From Planctomycetaceae bacterium (GTDB lineage Bacteria > Planctomycetota > Planctomycetia > Planctomycetales > Planctomycetaceae), in assembly GCA_020426065.1 (NCBI GenBank), contig JAGQQT010000004.1:1-25476 (forward strand): a stretch of 25,476 bases of DNA, given 5' to 3'. Under the pieces are notes generated by a model. That model made no database searches and was not told where the DNA came from. It saw nothing but the letters and a program-made list of their open reading frames with translations. Positions 17,001 to 21,613 of this stretch are shown one piece after another; within the stretch, counting starts at the first letter, position 1; each line of letters starts with the position of its first letter. The position numbers and the translations under genes were made by a program.

Positions 17001-17612
17001 AACGCAAACCGCACGATCACCAATATCTCCATTGGCGACTTCAACGGGGACGATATGGACGACATTTTCGGCGTATTCAATATCCCTTCTGAGCCTGATC
17101 AACGCTCATTTGTTGTCGGATTGTCTGAGGGCGACCGATTCCGATCTCGAGTCTGGCGAAGGGCAACGCTGAATGGATCGCTGGATGCGGTGGTGATTGG
17201 AGACTTCAATGCCGATCAGAATGACGACTTTGCGATCCTGACCAATCAGCAGCAGTGGACCGTCGGACTGGCTAATGTGGCCAAATCCCGCTTCGGGTTT
17301 GAAGTCTGGGGTACATCGAGCTTTTCCGGAACGGTTCAGGACTTCTATGTCGGTGACAGCAACGGCGATGGCCGGGCGGATATCTTTGTCCGCGATTTGT
17401 TGAGCCGGTGGCAGACTGTCGAATCAAACGGTTCAAGTTTTACCACGCGATGGATTCAGCAATGGAATTCCTCGTCAAACTGGCAGCATGTCAGTATCGG
17501 CAACTTCGCTACTGCTCCGTCAACAGACACTTCCTCCAAACAGTCTGGGACGGAGGACTTCGAGGTCTTTGGCAGCGAAAGCTTTCTGGACCTACTGCAC
17601 ACTGCTGTTTGA
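2007..17612 (+). CDS. Giant multidomain secreted adhesin-like protein (about 5201 aa)
   Basis: One open frame encodes about 5201 residues. ATG 2007 is preferred because TCTGGAG lies 6 bases upstream and a basic leader (KKIKGRRRFQR) leads into LEDRLLLSA (residues 42-50), the LEPR-xLL type N-terminus of planctomycete surface proteins. An upstream TTG at 1884 lacks such support. Approximate modules: beta-rich unassigned region 60-1040; RTX-like calcium-binding repeats 1058-1163; widely spaced GDD/GND repeats to about 2000; glycine-rich 2274-2508 and 2550-2592; YncE-like propeller 2840-3165; F5/8 type C 3172-3307; GDD repeats 3328-3398 and 3530-3632; PPC-like 3412-3525; about ten PKD-like modules 3642-4610; tandem cadherin-like 4610-4703; second cadherin-like module to about 4800; FG-GAP propeller 4812-5168. 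I find only three cysteines. These modules mediate calcium-dependent folding, glycan binding and adhesion in known proteins; an adhesin or matrix role is inferred. No catalytic domain was recognised. It may be regulated with the divergent sigma factor. Confidence 0.9.
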   Translation: MPGPSPLSFIQKALSRGNVQKKIKGRRRFQRNWSQASNVQCLEDRLLLSAGGRFVTDALQSGILADFQQQLDLRVFNAPAPLIGTQLLTSPTGRIMSALSNDLGDLEIVTNSGDGVIQPDDVTQGLIRSLEEVTIPRMSYGEVNRWLIDNYDSMPSDGAFLISFEGWPSVFHLDGSYFGGGSGTDLYQFLVGGVTRDYVDLDLALGASSALSIDIGGEDAIDLDVAWSMLITVGVTDTGYYLPDLIGTELLVDYNAELNPLYFNSGIGRVGTFIGQFRRPEAPLNNQTSFYGSYSVDFTGPDDVFEPGVVGGVIGSGHFTGEGAARFQVDASFVPNADGSPNLNAERNLRVMTNIVIPYKAAGNSTDVFENTPEGYVQTSYLADAPEVAFNDIEVDSAMFYGSLLGPALRAFYERAKPFYEITDTLSKPLPFIGDHVKNANGGGLSLLDAARVALGSGSPAIQQTIASIDTLNALKSVYDIRVDSEENFAMGRAVIGFKQSVLKPKPAPTVSVPVNGAPAGESNYQSVFPADRTSRTQTSNSNYQTVFPVPDPEKKQSTRSKIVEKLTASVGGSLGAGVRFPLAEDPNAVLRLLTGDSSVDFFTLAVDFSLSISPGFSIPIVPGFVNIDAGLSVSLILDLDYGIDAYGFSAFTSALDLTSLDAFAASLDRPNLINLLDQGIYFDDHNPFTRPPAGSDEEPLVDGERVSASFRGAFNTSLAEDMSASPISGLIFKVTDASVWRHKIDPQTGLLLTPFLIAVDPGKFNVELMTVVSIDFTNNQFIVTRDPNGLKSHLAGAVISTRGEGWSAADPVGLKAEKAELTFSLGVTLGISFGAKAAGVDISAGVGGRIAANILLDLNDLPEPVGWEVDTLLPAYPVVFSETDSAYVLDPEQFRYDGRVRLNEFKQAVTLGGPQALLNSSGEFVASVFLKATAQLGPVVLFYKEYTFIDRVLMSWNFPRRTDEKLLSGAVIQKPILGEVDEDGSLKLFIGPDSDRRLYARGDGIETDSLINEKVMIRSLGVSTGGIGEDIEVLIIGDNDDPESFNAKQIFRNVKRITGNGGTGNDNISIDESVAADVEFDGGEGNDILAARGSGLASLYGQSGDDILVGGTGAAVMYGDEGNDILRGGSSDDALFGGSGEDDLDGGGGFDRLEGGYDGDRYTFQAGTQQDEIIEYSSDPGLDLFLVSGAVSTNEAGSTVESNDSIQVTGSGSALILNDGFGALVRIENIETVSIATGGGSDDLTLSGITGNSPALYIDPGTFGINASSDRDTIRYHVDETGSTAKFTPVMFGSEIPQPATHITEANGASLYISNTNKQYDRLIIEGSDAADSIVIADGVDGTIWLTELVDLSVLGNGGDDVIQVATGTVPVSGGDGTDTLIVAPTNSGAAVSIDSRAVGVTTAAGFSYEVAVRNGAGQTDFESVQLLTGSGDDSVVVHELPINIFDIDDQGGNDQVRVEAMSAGALLTVNLGAGDDNLVLGKNGSVRLISGGLAISGSEGRDRLTVDSSAEPNSQQLYVNSTTVDGLPGTLSQHLSIPADMEELLLKLGAASDRVNVTDLTRQVSVIGGSGNDLVLASLNGAPSGAATGPGLFTSQVESVSFSNEANTAATMWTLQGGDLTSSQQVILSSPDAIQVDLYLSDGGDTLGIYSTSFLTNVFTRGGDDVVRIGGGPQANTLAQIGKVLTVNGGEGLNRLEIDDAAAPTGYGTGTISHTILSGFSLATDVVINFADFDDLDVSLSGIDNIVTINNPDADLLLTTDSPSGTGRDSVTIQSANRNVDVMMGGGRDFFFIHEASGIITANGGGDGDRADIDLSGQLSQQNGELSSLDSETLRVQVGAVADARLSGFGIAELGLGMNADAVTVDVTQSSLQLIVDGGSGNDLIRIVQVPQLAAGLRSVIRGEAGRDQVVLVLPDDPANASRSHWRDNVRVLSETLVVDNTQWAADVDWKVATDLLQVETASVPFEMLYVDGIDRIQIMAGSGDDRLLAAEEATATRTTIVGDRIVMESGKTVLQSAGFTSFSSTGQAIGFDLLTDGLTTYDEDDFEIENQSGLRTSTFTSSRALTAIDPDSPSILRYTAGYAFALDSVELINTTGMTQVATFIATWLNGRTAGNTVSISVPPEGLRFSFDTLADSWSSLSSVSFMLGELAIDNIQASGVVPFETGTNPSITAVSGSHNATGFNITFNTTNGTIVYQGVTLPVGLGLNGTSYTTTIANGICTFKFNGDLVIPPNSTITAYGFNALSLFASNNIEIGYGTTFDVSATDTIQGPGGGRGGLGGDGGDGGDGGDPGAGGAGGAGGAGGFVGSTGAQAGKSGSAGVPGFAGFGGDTGDTGQNGSGGINNPGTIPGGSGAGAPGVGGNSSAQIVGDNGGAASTVANTNGHSGKAGYSYTNNPAWAGTSGSNGANGSSSGSNNAFDALLRGGQGGGGGQGGGGGGGGAGGTGGQGGGGGGGGSAALFVGNGGAGGSGGAGSSGSKGGDGTTGGTAGSGGHGGGAIELRALGRIRTNSLSDVNFNSLGHEGQLGRFAQVGQAGAQTAAGSTGQPGVVAPAGDGGRGGTGGSGAVGGVGGNGGRGGTGGEGTGGTVKLWASDLDLPHVNIDTVRSSTALGGRVILGSNTDRTNSVLSVEGLLITDDAIPDNNYDGTAPRQSNSFLANGAETPYIPDLFGGAEIFGLLNIDATNSVFDALYTVDTPSDALAAVYRLDVGLTGLSDYEADFVGYDLVLFVNLTNVNLASPKLKIGDNSSLTAQSLQIGGLSRRDADWNAPSNYADLAFLGGKQVWATLVPENATYLSASIEGSANVPIATLAGQRIRNTSFEKSVVWLRPNVDDFQQEIHSFTAVTTAADGPAGDFIYAVDTAGDSIVVLNDDLSVRQTLTNGWDNVSGMVAPSDIVVSPDLKYVYVTSASSQAVTMFSKDESGYLQFIASQQWGGSTGTFGEMAISPTGQYLATWGASGSTVFAVEPDGQLTSVRNFAVSGIADVCFSTDGTRIFALLADRLIVLETSFFATADNIDLSAVGVQNAKAIAIDDNGFVFITAQMAAAEDSLLAYAPNQTTGQLELIQTLTDGVDGIRGLTAASAITLFQEGSDRYVVTLSQSEDTMAVFLFDGHLQFSEVQRARDGLNAPTALASTSDGYLIVTSAGRNSFLPAGVVRFQPVPAENISRRLGLTVTQSSTDGGNVAGQAVDDNSATVAQTEDTDNSWWQADLGGLFELQNITIRAGAVALSNFRVVVRNGNEVTYNQLYFGPGEVNSILPGQSQSFSLNGAVGRQITIEIDGRTNEGSGILSLSEVDIFGRLSTKVLTLQYIDVEHFTLQNGSQNDEIIQVKVGSVDSLTINAGDGNNLVSLMETAGLTSVVTGAGDDQIITDDGTAGGEIVIYATDSAGNNSISTAADWMATQLATGATNFVATGEISETNDLDWDYFRFFAQPGDTFQAYMQGYRTRADLTLGNPYLRLFDRDGNQIAFDDNSAGQFEALLQYNGFSYAGEYYLVADAAFSPTNPLGTYNINAQLNPGSGAGPVSPNTVKVSTGGGADSVEVIGVADSSSLSINTDSGNDTINISGAGLKTDSLVTIDGGDAIDTLLFDDAGQAVTPDVLTTPEGTLKIDDPYYGQINYISIEQVPVYTAAQVTAFSYAMREGDSLSLTGIATPATNTTIVAVGWDLNGDQRFDDATALNATLTWSQLRDLGISDDGTYPISLRVLDSLGQSRTSTGLLVVQNTAASLSLLVPTSAVVESEVTINLLSSDPGDDQILEWQIRWGDGTISTVLGDISTATHRYLVTGSHNLIVSAIDEDGPAAADVNATIEIVGQPVSTGGPYTIAEGESLSVSASGPVDAQLDWGYNGQYIPGSTLTLTWAELIGLGIDDNGDYTLELRATYSDSSVYISTTTLTVINSAPNGEIETSGPIAEGQSPTLTIINATDASPVDEQAGFLYSYDFDNDGIYEITDSTSNTANSPVPVTVAGTQTARVRISDRNGDSRDLFIGLEVEEVAPTIIATGVALVSENELWTIDLSATDPGADSILQWTVNWGDGTGPGQLETAAGQLSHQFEDDGVYTVTITARDHDGTYVTNRTVTVVNTPSVIRGAGVSSINEGEWYELQITSTDPGADTLLIWIVNWGDGTSDIIDGETFIARHRYADDSAAQAGGTYQITVEAFDEDNAGGTPYSLTEVEIDGVLTAATMLPVSVLNLAPSVTVSTEGIINEGQSFSLTISNVNDPGQDIVYEAVIDWGDGSTPETVPAPVPDTDGVTAPWNVFHAYADGSSTYQILVWLRDEDGLHGPVETGQITIDPELADQLENAGLVNPSSLAAIVFDVTPRMTISGPVFVAEGTAYNLLLGDVVDPGEDTVQSITVDWGDGNIEDFLGGVSTAVHVYSGGNVERTIRVHITDEEGIYLDVATTDVNVSEVPPQIVLQDGANTAITDEGAVFTLKLGDIIDVGAVTSPEVDFITIHWGDGSQEQVPFGTTSLQHTYSDGPFTLALTADLTLAGGSVVKGAGRLAVNVQNLAATVTGPQTMNVIAGRSVNVSGSISDPGDDTIRSVVVDPGDGSQTFELTPSSNYSFDITFDSPGDYQLRISATDSDGTSGTHIVTVHVSSNALPTVFSSTVMLDEDSVYLGQLQATDDDGDPLTFRLTNSRQPAGLVEILDEQLGKYRFIPTANFFGTTSFTFVANDGFGDSAEGTITIQVDPINDAPTLRVTNLTSTHSRFVDNKNRIFIEDFVVADVDVGPQTNNIILIGDDAALFEIIGNSVYLIANAGLDTHATSMLNVSLAVDDPELGSEPEVIVDISMALTNPPVGIPTPLPSSFVGFVNENLWLAQRDGAGDYNTTLATQTAFPDSKILRFFQGDFNGDLREDVAFLMVNGELYVGVATPDGHFSFSLWTTLRTTNVYSFEVGDFNGDGMTDVLGIYQAGILARIWVFESTGSQFLPDAYGTYLNYSGIATTLIGNFDGVHGDDLAIWNKKGVWWVGKTDPAGTSFRYGSAWDTWNANRTITNISIGDFNGDDMDDIFGVFNIPSEPDQRSFVVGLSEGDRFRSRVWRRATLNGSLDAVVIGDFNADQNDDFAILTNQQQWTVGLANVAKSRFGFEVWGTSSFSGTVQDFYVGDSNGDGRADIFVRDLLSRWQTVESNGSSFTTRWIQQWNSSSNWQHVSIGNFATAPSTDTSSKQSGTEDFEVFGSESFLDLLHTAV
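5180..5500 (+). other. RTX/hemolysin-type calcium-binding repeat block within giant protein
   Basis: About seven consecutive nine-residue units of the GGxGxDxxx type are visible, for example GGEGNDILA, YGQSGDDILVGG, YGDEGNDILRGG, FGGSGEDDLDGG and FDRLEGG. In RTX proteins such units form a parallel beta-roll that binds calcium between turns. The dense block is short, and looser GDD-containing repeats continue downstream. Type I secretion often goes with RTX repeats, but here they are internal and the protein has an LEDR-type N-terminus instead. Confidence 0.85.
8827..9780 (+). other. PGRS-like glycine-rich block within giant protein
   Basis: Codons GGN dominate two stretches (8827-9530 and 9655-9780). 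The products are rich in GGxGG triplets such as GGDGGDGGDGGDPGAGGAGG and GGGGQGGGGGGGG, separated by a normal-composition segment (IELRALGRIRTNSLSD). The block is preceded by a segment with regular beta-strand spacing (ITAYGFNALSLFASNNIEIG). A similar glycine-rich insertion followed by A-I-x-L strands is seen in beta-solenoid surface proteins. Long antisense frames over this block are proline-rich shadows. Exact repeat copy number may differ between strains. Confidence 0.8.
10520..11500 (+). other. YncE/lactonase-like beta-propeller module within giant protein
   Basis: Blade-like repeats recur every 45-60 residues: DFIYAVDTAGDSIVVLNDDL, then DIVVSPDLKYVYVTSASSQA with VTMFSKDESG, then MAISPTGQYLATWGASGS, VCFSTDGTRIFALLADRLIV, and AIAIDDNGFVFITAQ. 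The alternation of S-P-D-G and Y-V-T-S-x-x-x-x-x-V motifs is that of seven-bladed propellers of the YncE and 6-phosphogluconolactonase type. A structural or ligand-binding role is more likely than catalysis. Confidence 0.65.
11520..11930 (+). other. F5/8 type C (discoidin/fucolectin-like) module within giant protein
   Basis: The module opens with LTVTQSSTDGGNVAGQAVDD and has the family hallmark SWWQADLGGLFELQNITIRA, with the tryptophan pair near residues 3210-3211. It ends with ILSLSEVDIFG. F5/8 type C domains bind carbohydrates or lipids at cell surfaces. The cysteine pair found in some members is absent, in keeping with the whole protein. Confidence 0.75.
12930..15835 (+). other. Array of about ten PKD-like Ig-fold modules within giant protein
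   Basis: Six modules carry the PKD hallmark WGDG, at about 13308, 14119, 14387, 14721, 15099 and 15390, and a variant DPGDG occurs near 15666. Three divergent modules (near 13010, 13550 and 13840) have DLNGD, DWGYNG or DFDNDG instead. Each is followed by H-x-Y or a comparable turn and a TV-x-x-D-x-DG strand. PKD domains are rigid spacers in surface proteins. The array is about 970 residues long and could project the binding modules away from the cell. Confidence 0.8.
16440..17510 (+). other. C-terminal FG-GAP/VCBS beta-propeller within giant protein
   Basis: Six blades carry integrin-alpha-like calcium loops: GDFNGDLREDVAF, GDFNGDGMTDVLG, GNFDGVHGDDLAI, GDFNGDDMDDIFG, GDFNADQNDDFAI and GDSNGDGRADIFV. 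A seventh, degenerate GNFATAPSTD closes the ring. D-x-N-x-D-G-x-x-D loops in such propellers bind calcium. The 30 residues after it are acidic and hydrophobic (EDFEVFGSESFLDLLHTAV) with no LPxTG or membrane anchor, so any anchoring must use another route. Confidence 0.8.
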
Positions 17613-17890
17613 TCTACTCGTCAAGAGCGGCTTTCTATTTCCTGTTGAATTGATATCTTTTTGCATGAAAGTCGGCCGAGAAGGGAAAACGTCATTAAAA
17701 TGGGCTACGGAAGGACTCAAGTAATACTGTTAATACAAGCCAAGAAACGCTTTAATTTGCAACGCTTTGCAAAAGCAGTTGTTGATGCAACCTGTACTCC
17801 TTTTGAGAGTTAAGACCGTTCCGCTATCAGCCATGGTTCGCCTGAGGAACCGAATGTTAGATGTTGGAACCCACTCGGGTGTACTCAGTG

Positions 17891-17914
17891 CCGTTTTTCC
17901 ACTTGGGAAAGCGG
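17891..17914 (+). terminator. Hairpin, probable transcription terminator of giant gene
   Basis: The arms CCGTTTTTCC (17891-17900) and GGGAAAGCGG (17905-17914) pair over ten positions, including two G-T pairs, around an ACTT tetraloop. The stretch after it is moderately T-rich (CTATTTTCC). It lies about 280 bases after the stop of the giant gene. The T tract is short, so termination efficiency is uncertain. Confidence 0.45.
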
Positions 17915-17988
17915 CTATTTTCCTTTGGCGATGTAAAATGAGCTGCAATTGAGAAAGCCGGAGCTGAATTCCGGATATTGCCAATTCC

Positions 17989-17997
17989 TGCTATAAT
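17989..17997 (+). promoter_or_regulatory. Candidate extended -10 promoter upstream of kinase
   Basis: TGCTATAAT is a perfect extended -10 element (TGn followed by TATAAT). The -35 position at 17-base spacing reads TTCCGG, a poor match, which extended -10 promoters tolerate. Transcription would start near 18004 and give a leader of about 400 bases before the kinase ATG at 18411. Confidence 0.35.
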
Positions 17998-18087
17998 GTC
18001 CACCGGTGGCTAGCCTGATCAGTGAGCTGCAGTTTCCCGGCCGTCTGTCATTCGCTTTGATTCAGGGGAAGTCGCCAGCAGGAGGCG

Positions 18088-18174
18088 ATGCGGTTGTGTT
18101 TGGAAACAAACATTTCTAAACACAAAGCGTTGAAATCAACCAATTACAAAGTCAAAAAGAAGAAACGTCCGTAG
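18088..18174 (+). CDS. Tiny lysine-rich ORF, possible leader peptide
   Basis: ATG 18088 follows an excellent AGGAGG, although the spacing of two bases is tight. The frame encodes 28 residues ending in KVKKKKRP before TAG. It lies downstream of the candidate extended -10 and about 240 bases before the kinase start. No family is recognised. It may be a leader peptide, a small basic protein or chance. Confidence 0.2.
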   Translation: MRLCLETNISKHKALKSTNYKVKKKKRP

Positions 18175-18410
18175 TCACCTGTTGACTGGTATCGCGGGAC
18201 TTCCAGCAAGTTTGCTTGAGAGTGTTGACTGGAAAGAACGGTGGATTTCTACAGGAGTTTTCTGAGTAGTACGGCAATACTTGAATAGAGAATTGCTGGA
18301 ACCTTCTTATGCCACTGGATTTACCGGAGGTGTTGACGAGGTGTGTATTCACTTCAATCATTTTCTGCTCAGGAAATGAGCGTGCGATCATCATTCAGAG
18401 AGACGCATTG

Positions 18411-21400
18411 ATGGATATTATTTGCCCCAAGTGCAAACAACCGGTTGAAATGTTGAATAATGTTTCAATCAGTTCCGTTGCAGGTCCAGAAGGGCAAACA
18501 GTCAAGGCGGAAGGAATAAACTGCAGCAACTGTGGGTGGGTTCCCTATCATTTTCTCGATGATGAGGGGGACGACTTTGAACTTGCATCTGACATGCCGG
18601 TTGTTGCTCACTTTCGTCTGGTCAAACCACTTGGCAAAGGTGGTTTCGGGACAGTCTGGCTGGCAATTGATATCAACCTGAACAGGCAAGTTGCTCTGAA
18701 AATGCCCAAGGCTTCCGGGCATTCCATTTCGATGTTGTTGAATGAAGCTCAATCTGCCGCCAAGCTGAGACATCCTAACATTGTGTCTGTTTATGAGACA
18801 GGAAAGTCTAAAGAGGGGCAGGCATTCATTGCCAGTGAATATATTGAAGGGTTAAACCTCAGTGATGTTTTGACAGCAGGGCAGCCTACTTCAGAAACGA
18901 TGATCAGCATATTGATTACTGTCTCGGAGGCGATTCATCACGCTCATGAGCTTGGTATTATTCATCGTGATATCAAGCCTGCAAACATCATGATTGATAA
19001 TCGGGGAGTACCCTATATTGCAGATTTCGGACTGGCCAAACAGATCTCAGCTGATGAAAGTATCTCTTCAGAAGGCCAGATCCTGGGGACGGTCAACTAC
19101 ATGGCTCCCGAGCAGGCCAGCGGGCAGACGAAACTGACTGACCATCGGGCAGACATTTATGCAGTTGGGGTCATTTTATTTGAAATGCTGACAGGGTATC
19201 TTCCATTTCGCGGAAATGTCAGAGCGGTCCTGCACCAGAAGACGAGTCAGGATCCACCCTCTCCACGGTCTTTGAACCAGGCAATACCCAAGGACATCGA
19301 TACGATCTGCCGGAAATGTATCGAACGTGAACCTGGCAAAAGATATTCGTCGGCACTGGAGTTGAATCAGGAACTGATCCGCTTCCAGAATGGAGAGCCG
19401 ATTCAGGCCCGTCCCATCAGTACCATTGAAACCATATATCGCTGGGCAAAGAGATATCCGGTTGTTGCAGGTTTGTCTTCAGGGTTTGTCATCAGTCTGG
19501 CGCTGGGGCTGATTGGTGTCACGTATTTCTGGCAGAATGCCCTGTTTAATGCTGAACTTGCCAGAAGTGGATTGTTTCGATCTCAAATGAATCTGGCTGC
19601 ACAGCAATTCTCGCAAGGTGACATCAACAGTCTGCAAAAGACGATCAATCGGATTGGTGAGGATAAGGAACTGAGCAAATTCAAGGATTTCTCCTGGTAT
19701 TACTATGACAACCTGCTGGAGGCTTTTGCGGTCACAGTTTCCCATGGTGATCTGATCCAGTCAGTTGCCATTTCGAATGATGGTCAGTTTCTATGCACGG
19801 TTGGTAATGAAGGTGAAGCCGCACTCTGGAATGCCCAGACAGGAGATCCTCTGGATCGGATCAAATTGCCAGCGGGGCGATATACGGCAGCCGATTTTTC
19901 ACCTGTCAGACAGCGCTTGGCATTGGGAGAAACGACAGGCTATTTCAGTATCTGGAATCCGGCGAAACTGGATGTTCCCTTCTCAAGAATCGAGCATGGC
20001 CCTCCCCTTAAAAAAGTCCGTTACTCCCGGGATGGAAACTACCTGTTAACTTTTGGGGATCGAGGAGCGGTACGGATCTGGGATTTACGTACTGAAAACA
20101 TGGTCTGGGAAATTCCGAGTGGTCAACTCGGTGCCAATGATGCAGACATGTCACCTGATAGTCAGTATGTTGTCATTGGAGGAGCGCAAGGGGTTTTGAG
20201 GATCTGGGATATAACAGGTCGGAGAAAGGTACTGGATATCGTCAATAGCTCTGATGAGCGAGAACAGGTCAACAGACCAATCAATCTCTCCGATGAGCGT
20301 GGAGAATCGATCGGATCCCTGGAATACTCCTCCGATGGAAAGCGGATCGCTGTGGGAGGTGAAAAGGGCAATGTTCGTATTTATTCTTCTGATCAAGGAA
20401 GCCTGCTGACAGACCACTATACATATCAGGGACGATTAGGCAGTGCTACTTTTCTGAAGAGGGATCTTGTTCTGGCGTGTACCGGTTCTGAACAGTCACT
20501 AAAACTTTTTGATCTGGAGACCCGACAGTTAATTGGAACCTATCCAACCCACCGGTTGAGTTCTGGAGTGGTGTCCAAATCGGAGAATAATCTCTTGCTG
20601 GCGATTGGGAGTGGAGATGGTACTGCCAAGGTGCTTCAACTCAATCAGATTCTTCAGCCGCAGATGTACTGGCACGACAGTCCGGTTCGCAGCCTGGTGT
20701 TCTCACGGGATTGCTCCAGTGTCTACTCACTGGGGAAAAAGGGAGAGATCAGAAAACACAACATCTACAACCATGAGTCGACCGTAGTTGTCCCCCCGAC
20801 GGAAGATGATTATCGCCAGATTGATTTGATTCGGGATGAGACAAAGATATTTCGTGTCGGGCCTATGCCACTGGTCAATATTTCAGCGGTTAAAAAAGAC
20901 GGCAGCACAAATCAGTCCCTGGAGAAGCTGATTCCCTGCAAATCCCTGGCAGGTTTTTTTCTGCTGCATGAGAGCAACCAGCTTCTTGTACTGAGTCGCA
21001 CCGGAGATCTGCTGCTTTATGATCTGGACGATCTGGACAAGCCAATATCTGAGTTGTCACTCAAACAATCGAGTGTCACGGCATTTGCATTGTCTGATCG
21101 TGAAGACAAAATTGCAGTGGCTTTTGATAATGGTGCCATAGTGATTGTTCTAATTGAATCGTTATCAGAGGATCACCAATTTCAGCTGCAGAATTCAGAA
21201 GCTTCCGTGATTGCCTTCTGTGGTGCTCATCTGATTGTCGGATCAACTTCAGGAAGCATTACCACGTATCAGCTTGATTCCAGTGCTCTCACTCCTCGAA
21301 TCCTGGAAGGTCATGGAGCAAAAATTACGGCGATTAACAGTTTTCCTGATCAGACAAAATTCGTCACAGGCAGCCGGGATCAACTCCTGAAAATCTGGGA

Positions 21401-21536
21401 TCTCAAGTCTGGTGAGACAATCACCACACTCCATGGTCATACGAGACAAATTTTTTCGATTGCCGTTTCACCTGATGGTCGCACAATCGCTTCAGGGGGA
21501 CTGGAGGGGGATATCAGGATCTGGAAATCACGCTAA
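18411..21536 (+). CDS. Membrane-anchored Ser/Thr protein kinase with zinc ribbon and WD40 propellers
   Basis: The product (1041 residues) is a Hanks-type protein kinase. A zinc-ribbon-like N-terminus has C5-x2-C8 and C38-x2-C41. The kinase domain (about 68-335) has the glycine loop GKGGFG (75-80), lysine K97 in VALK, the catalytic loop HRDIKPANIM (H185-D187), DFG (D205) and APE (232-234), so all catalytic elements are present. A single membrane helix, GFVISLALGLIGVTYFW, lies near 350-374. The rest (about 440-1041) is thirteen or so WD40-like repeats, for example VRIWDLRTE, LKIWDLKSG and IRIWKSR, enough for two seven-bladed propellers. ATG 18411 is chosen because the zinc ribbon begins at once; the 34 upstream in-frame codons from 18309 look non-coding, although the ribosome-binding site (GAGAG) is weak. 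The layout suggests that WD40 sensing or scaffolding outside the cytoplasm controls a cytoplasmic kinase. This architecture is typical of Planctomycetota; its substrate is unknown. Confidence 0.9.
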   Translation: MDIICPKCKQPVEMLNNVSISSVAGPEGQTVKAEGINCSNCGWVPYHFLDDEGDDFELASDMPVVAHFRLVKPLGKGGFGTVWLAIDINLNRQVALKMPKASGHSISMLLNEAQSAAKLRHPNIVSVYETGKSKEGQAFIASEYIEGLNLSDVLTAGQPTSETMISILITVSEAIHHAHELGIIHRDIKPANIMIDNRGVPYIADFGLAKQISADESISSEGQILGTVNYMAPEQASGQTKLTDHRADIYAVGVILFEMLTGYLPFRGNVRAVLHQKTSQDPPSPRSLNQAIPKDIDTICRKCIEREPGKRYSSALELNQELIRFQNGEPIQARPISTIETIYRWAKRYPVVAGLSSGFVISLALGLIGVTYFWQNALFNAELARSGLFRSQMNLAAQQFSQGDINSLQKTINRIGEDKELSKFKDFSWYYYDNLLEAFAVTVSHGDLIQSVAISNDGQFLCTVGNEGEAALWNAQTGDPLDRIKLPAGRYTAADFSPVRQRLALGETTGYFSIWNPAKLDVPFSRIEHGPPLKKVRYSRDGNYLLTFGDRGAVRIWDLRTENMVWEIPSGQLGANDADMSPDSQYVVIGGAQGVLRIWDITGRRKVLDIVNSSDEREQVNRPINLSDERGESIGSLEYSSDGKRIAVGGEKGNVRIYSSDQGSLLTDHYTYQGRLGSATFLKRDLVLACTGSEQSLKLFDLETRQLIGTYPTHRLSSGVVSKSENNLLLAIGSGDGTAKVLQLNQILQPQMYWHDSPVRSLVFSRDCSSVYSLGKKGEIRKHNIYNHESTVVVPPTEDDYRQIDLIRDETKIFRVGPMPLVNISAVKKDGSTNQSLEKLIPCKSLAGFFLLHESNQLLVLSRTGDLLLYDLDDLDKPISELSLKQSSVTAFALSDREDKIAVAFDNGAIVIVLIESLSEDHQFQLQNSEASVIAFCGAHLIVGSTSGSITTYQLDSSALTPRILEGHGAKITAINSFPDQTKFVTGSRDQLLKIWDLKSGETITTLHGHTRQIFSIAVSPDGRTIASGGLEGDIRIWKSR

Positions 21537-21549
21537 ATCACAAAAACGC

Positions 21550-21566
21550 GATATTTTGCAAATATC
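21550..21566. repeat. 17-base perfect inverted repeat after the kinase gene
   Basis: GATATTT-TGC-AAATATC is a perfect inverted repeat with 7-base arms, starting 14 bases after the kinase stop and about 125 bases before the next start. With AT-rich arms and no following T tract it is a poor terminator. It could be an operator for the next transcript or a processing site. Confidence 0.35.
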
Positions 21567-21607
21567 CCAAAGTTCCCTAAATGACACACTGTTTTTCTGT
21601 CAATCTG

Positions 21608-21613
21608 TATAAA
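21608..21613 (+). promoter_or_regulatory. Candidate -10 element before the duplicated-domain gene
   Basis: TATAAA preceded by TG sits about 80 bases before the start of the next gene. The best upstream -35, TGACAC at 21582, is spaced at 20 bases, which is too far. This is a weak promoter candidate, offered because the gene lies 154 bases beyond the kinase stop. Confidence 0.25.

Larger units (their letters stand above)
17613..18410. other. Intergenic spacer of about 800 bases between giant gene and kinase
   Basis: No sizeable convincing gene is seen. The stretch holds the terminator-like hairpin at 17891, a candidate extended -10 element at 17989, a tiny lysine-rich ORF at 18088 and a weak TTGACT/TCTACA promoter-like pair (18225-18230 and 18248-18253). 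It also has two copies of ACGCTTT near 17740-17770, the second within a repeated TTTGCAA context. An apparent extension of the kinase frame from an ATG at 18309 has no ribosome-binding site and looks non-coding. Confidence 0.5.

Noticed and set aside
18309..18410. N-terminal extension of the kinase from ATG 18309
   Set aside because: The 34 extra residues look non-coding and the zinc ribbon begins directly at ATG 18411.
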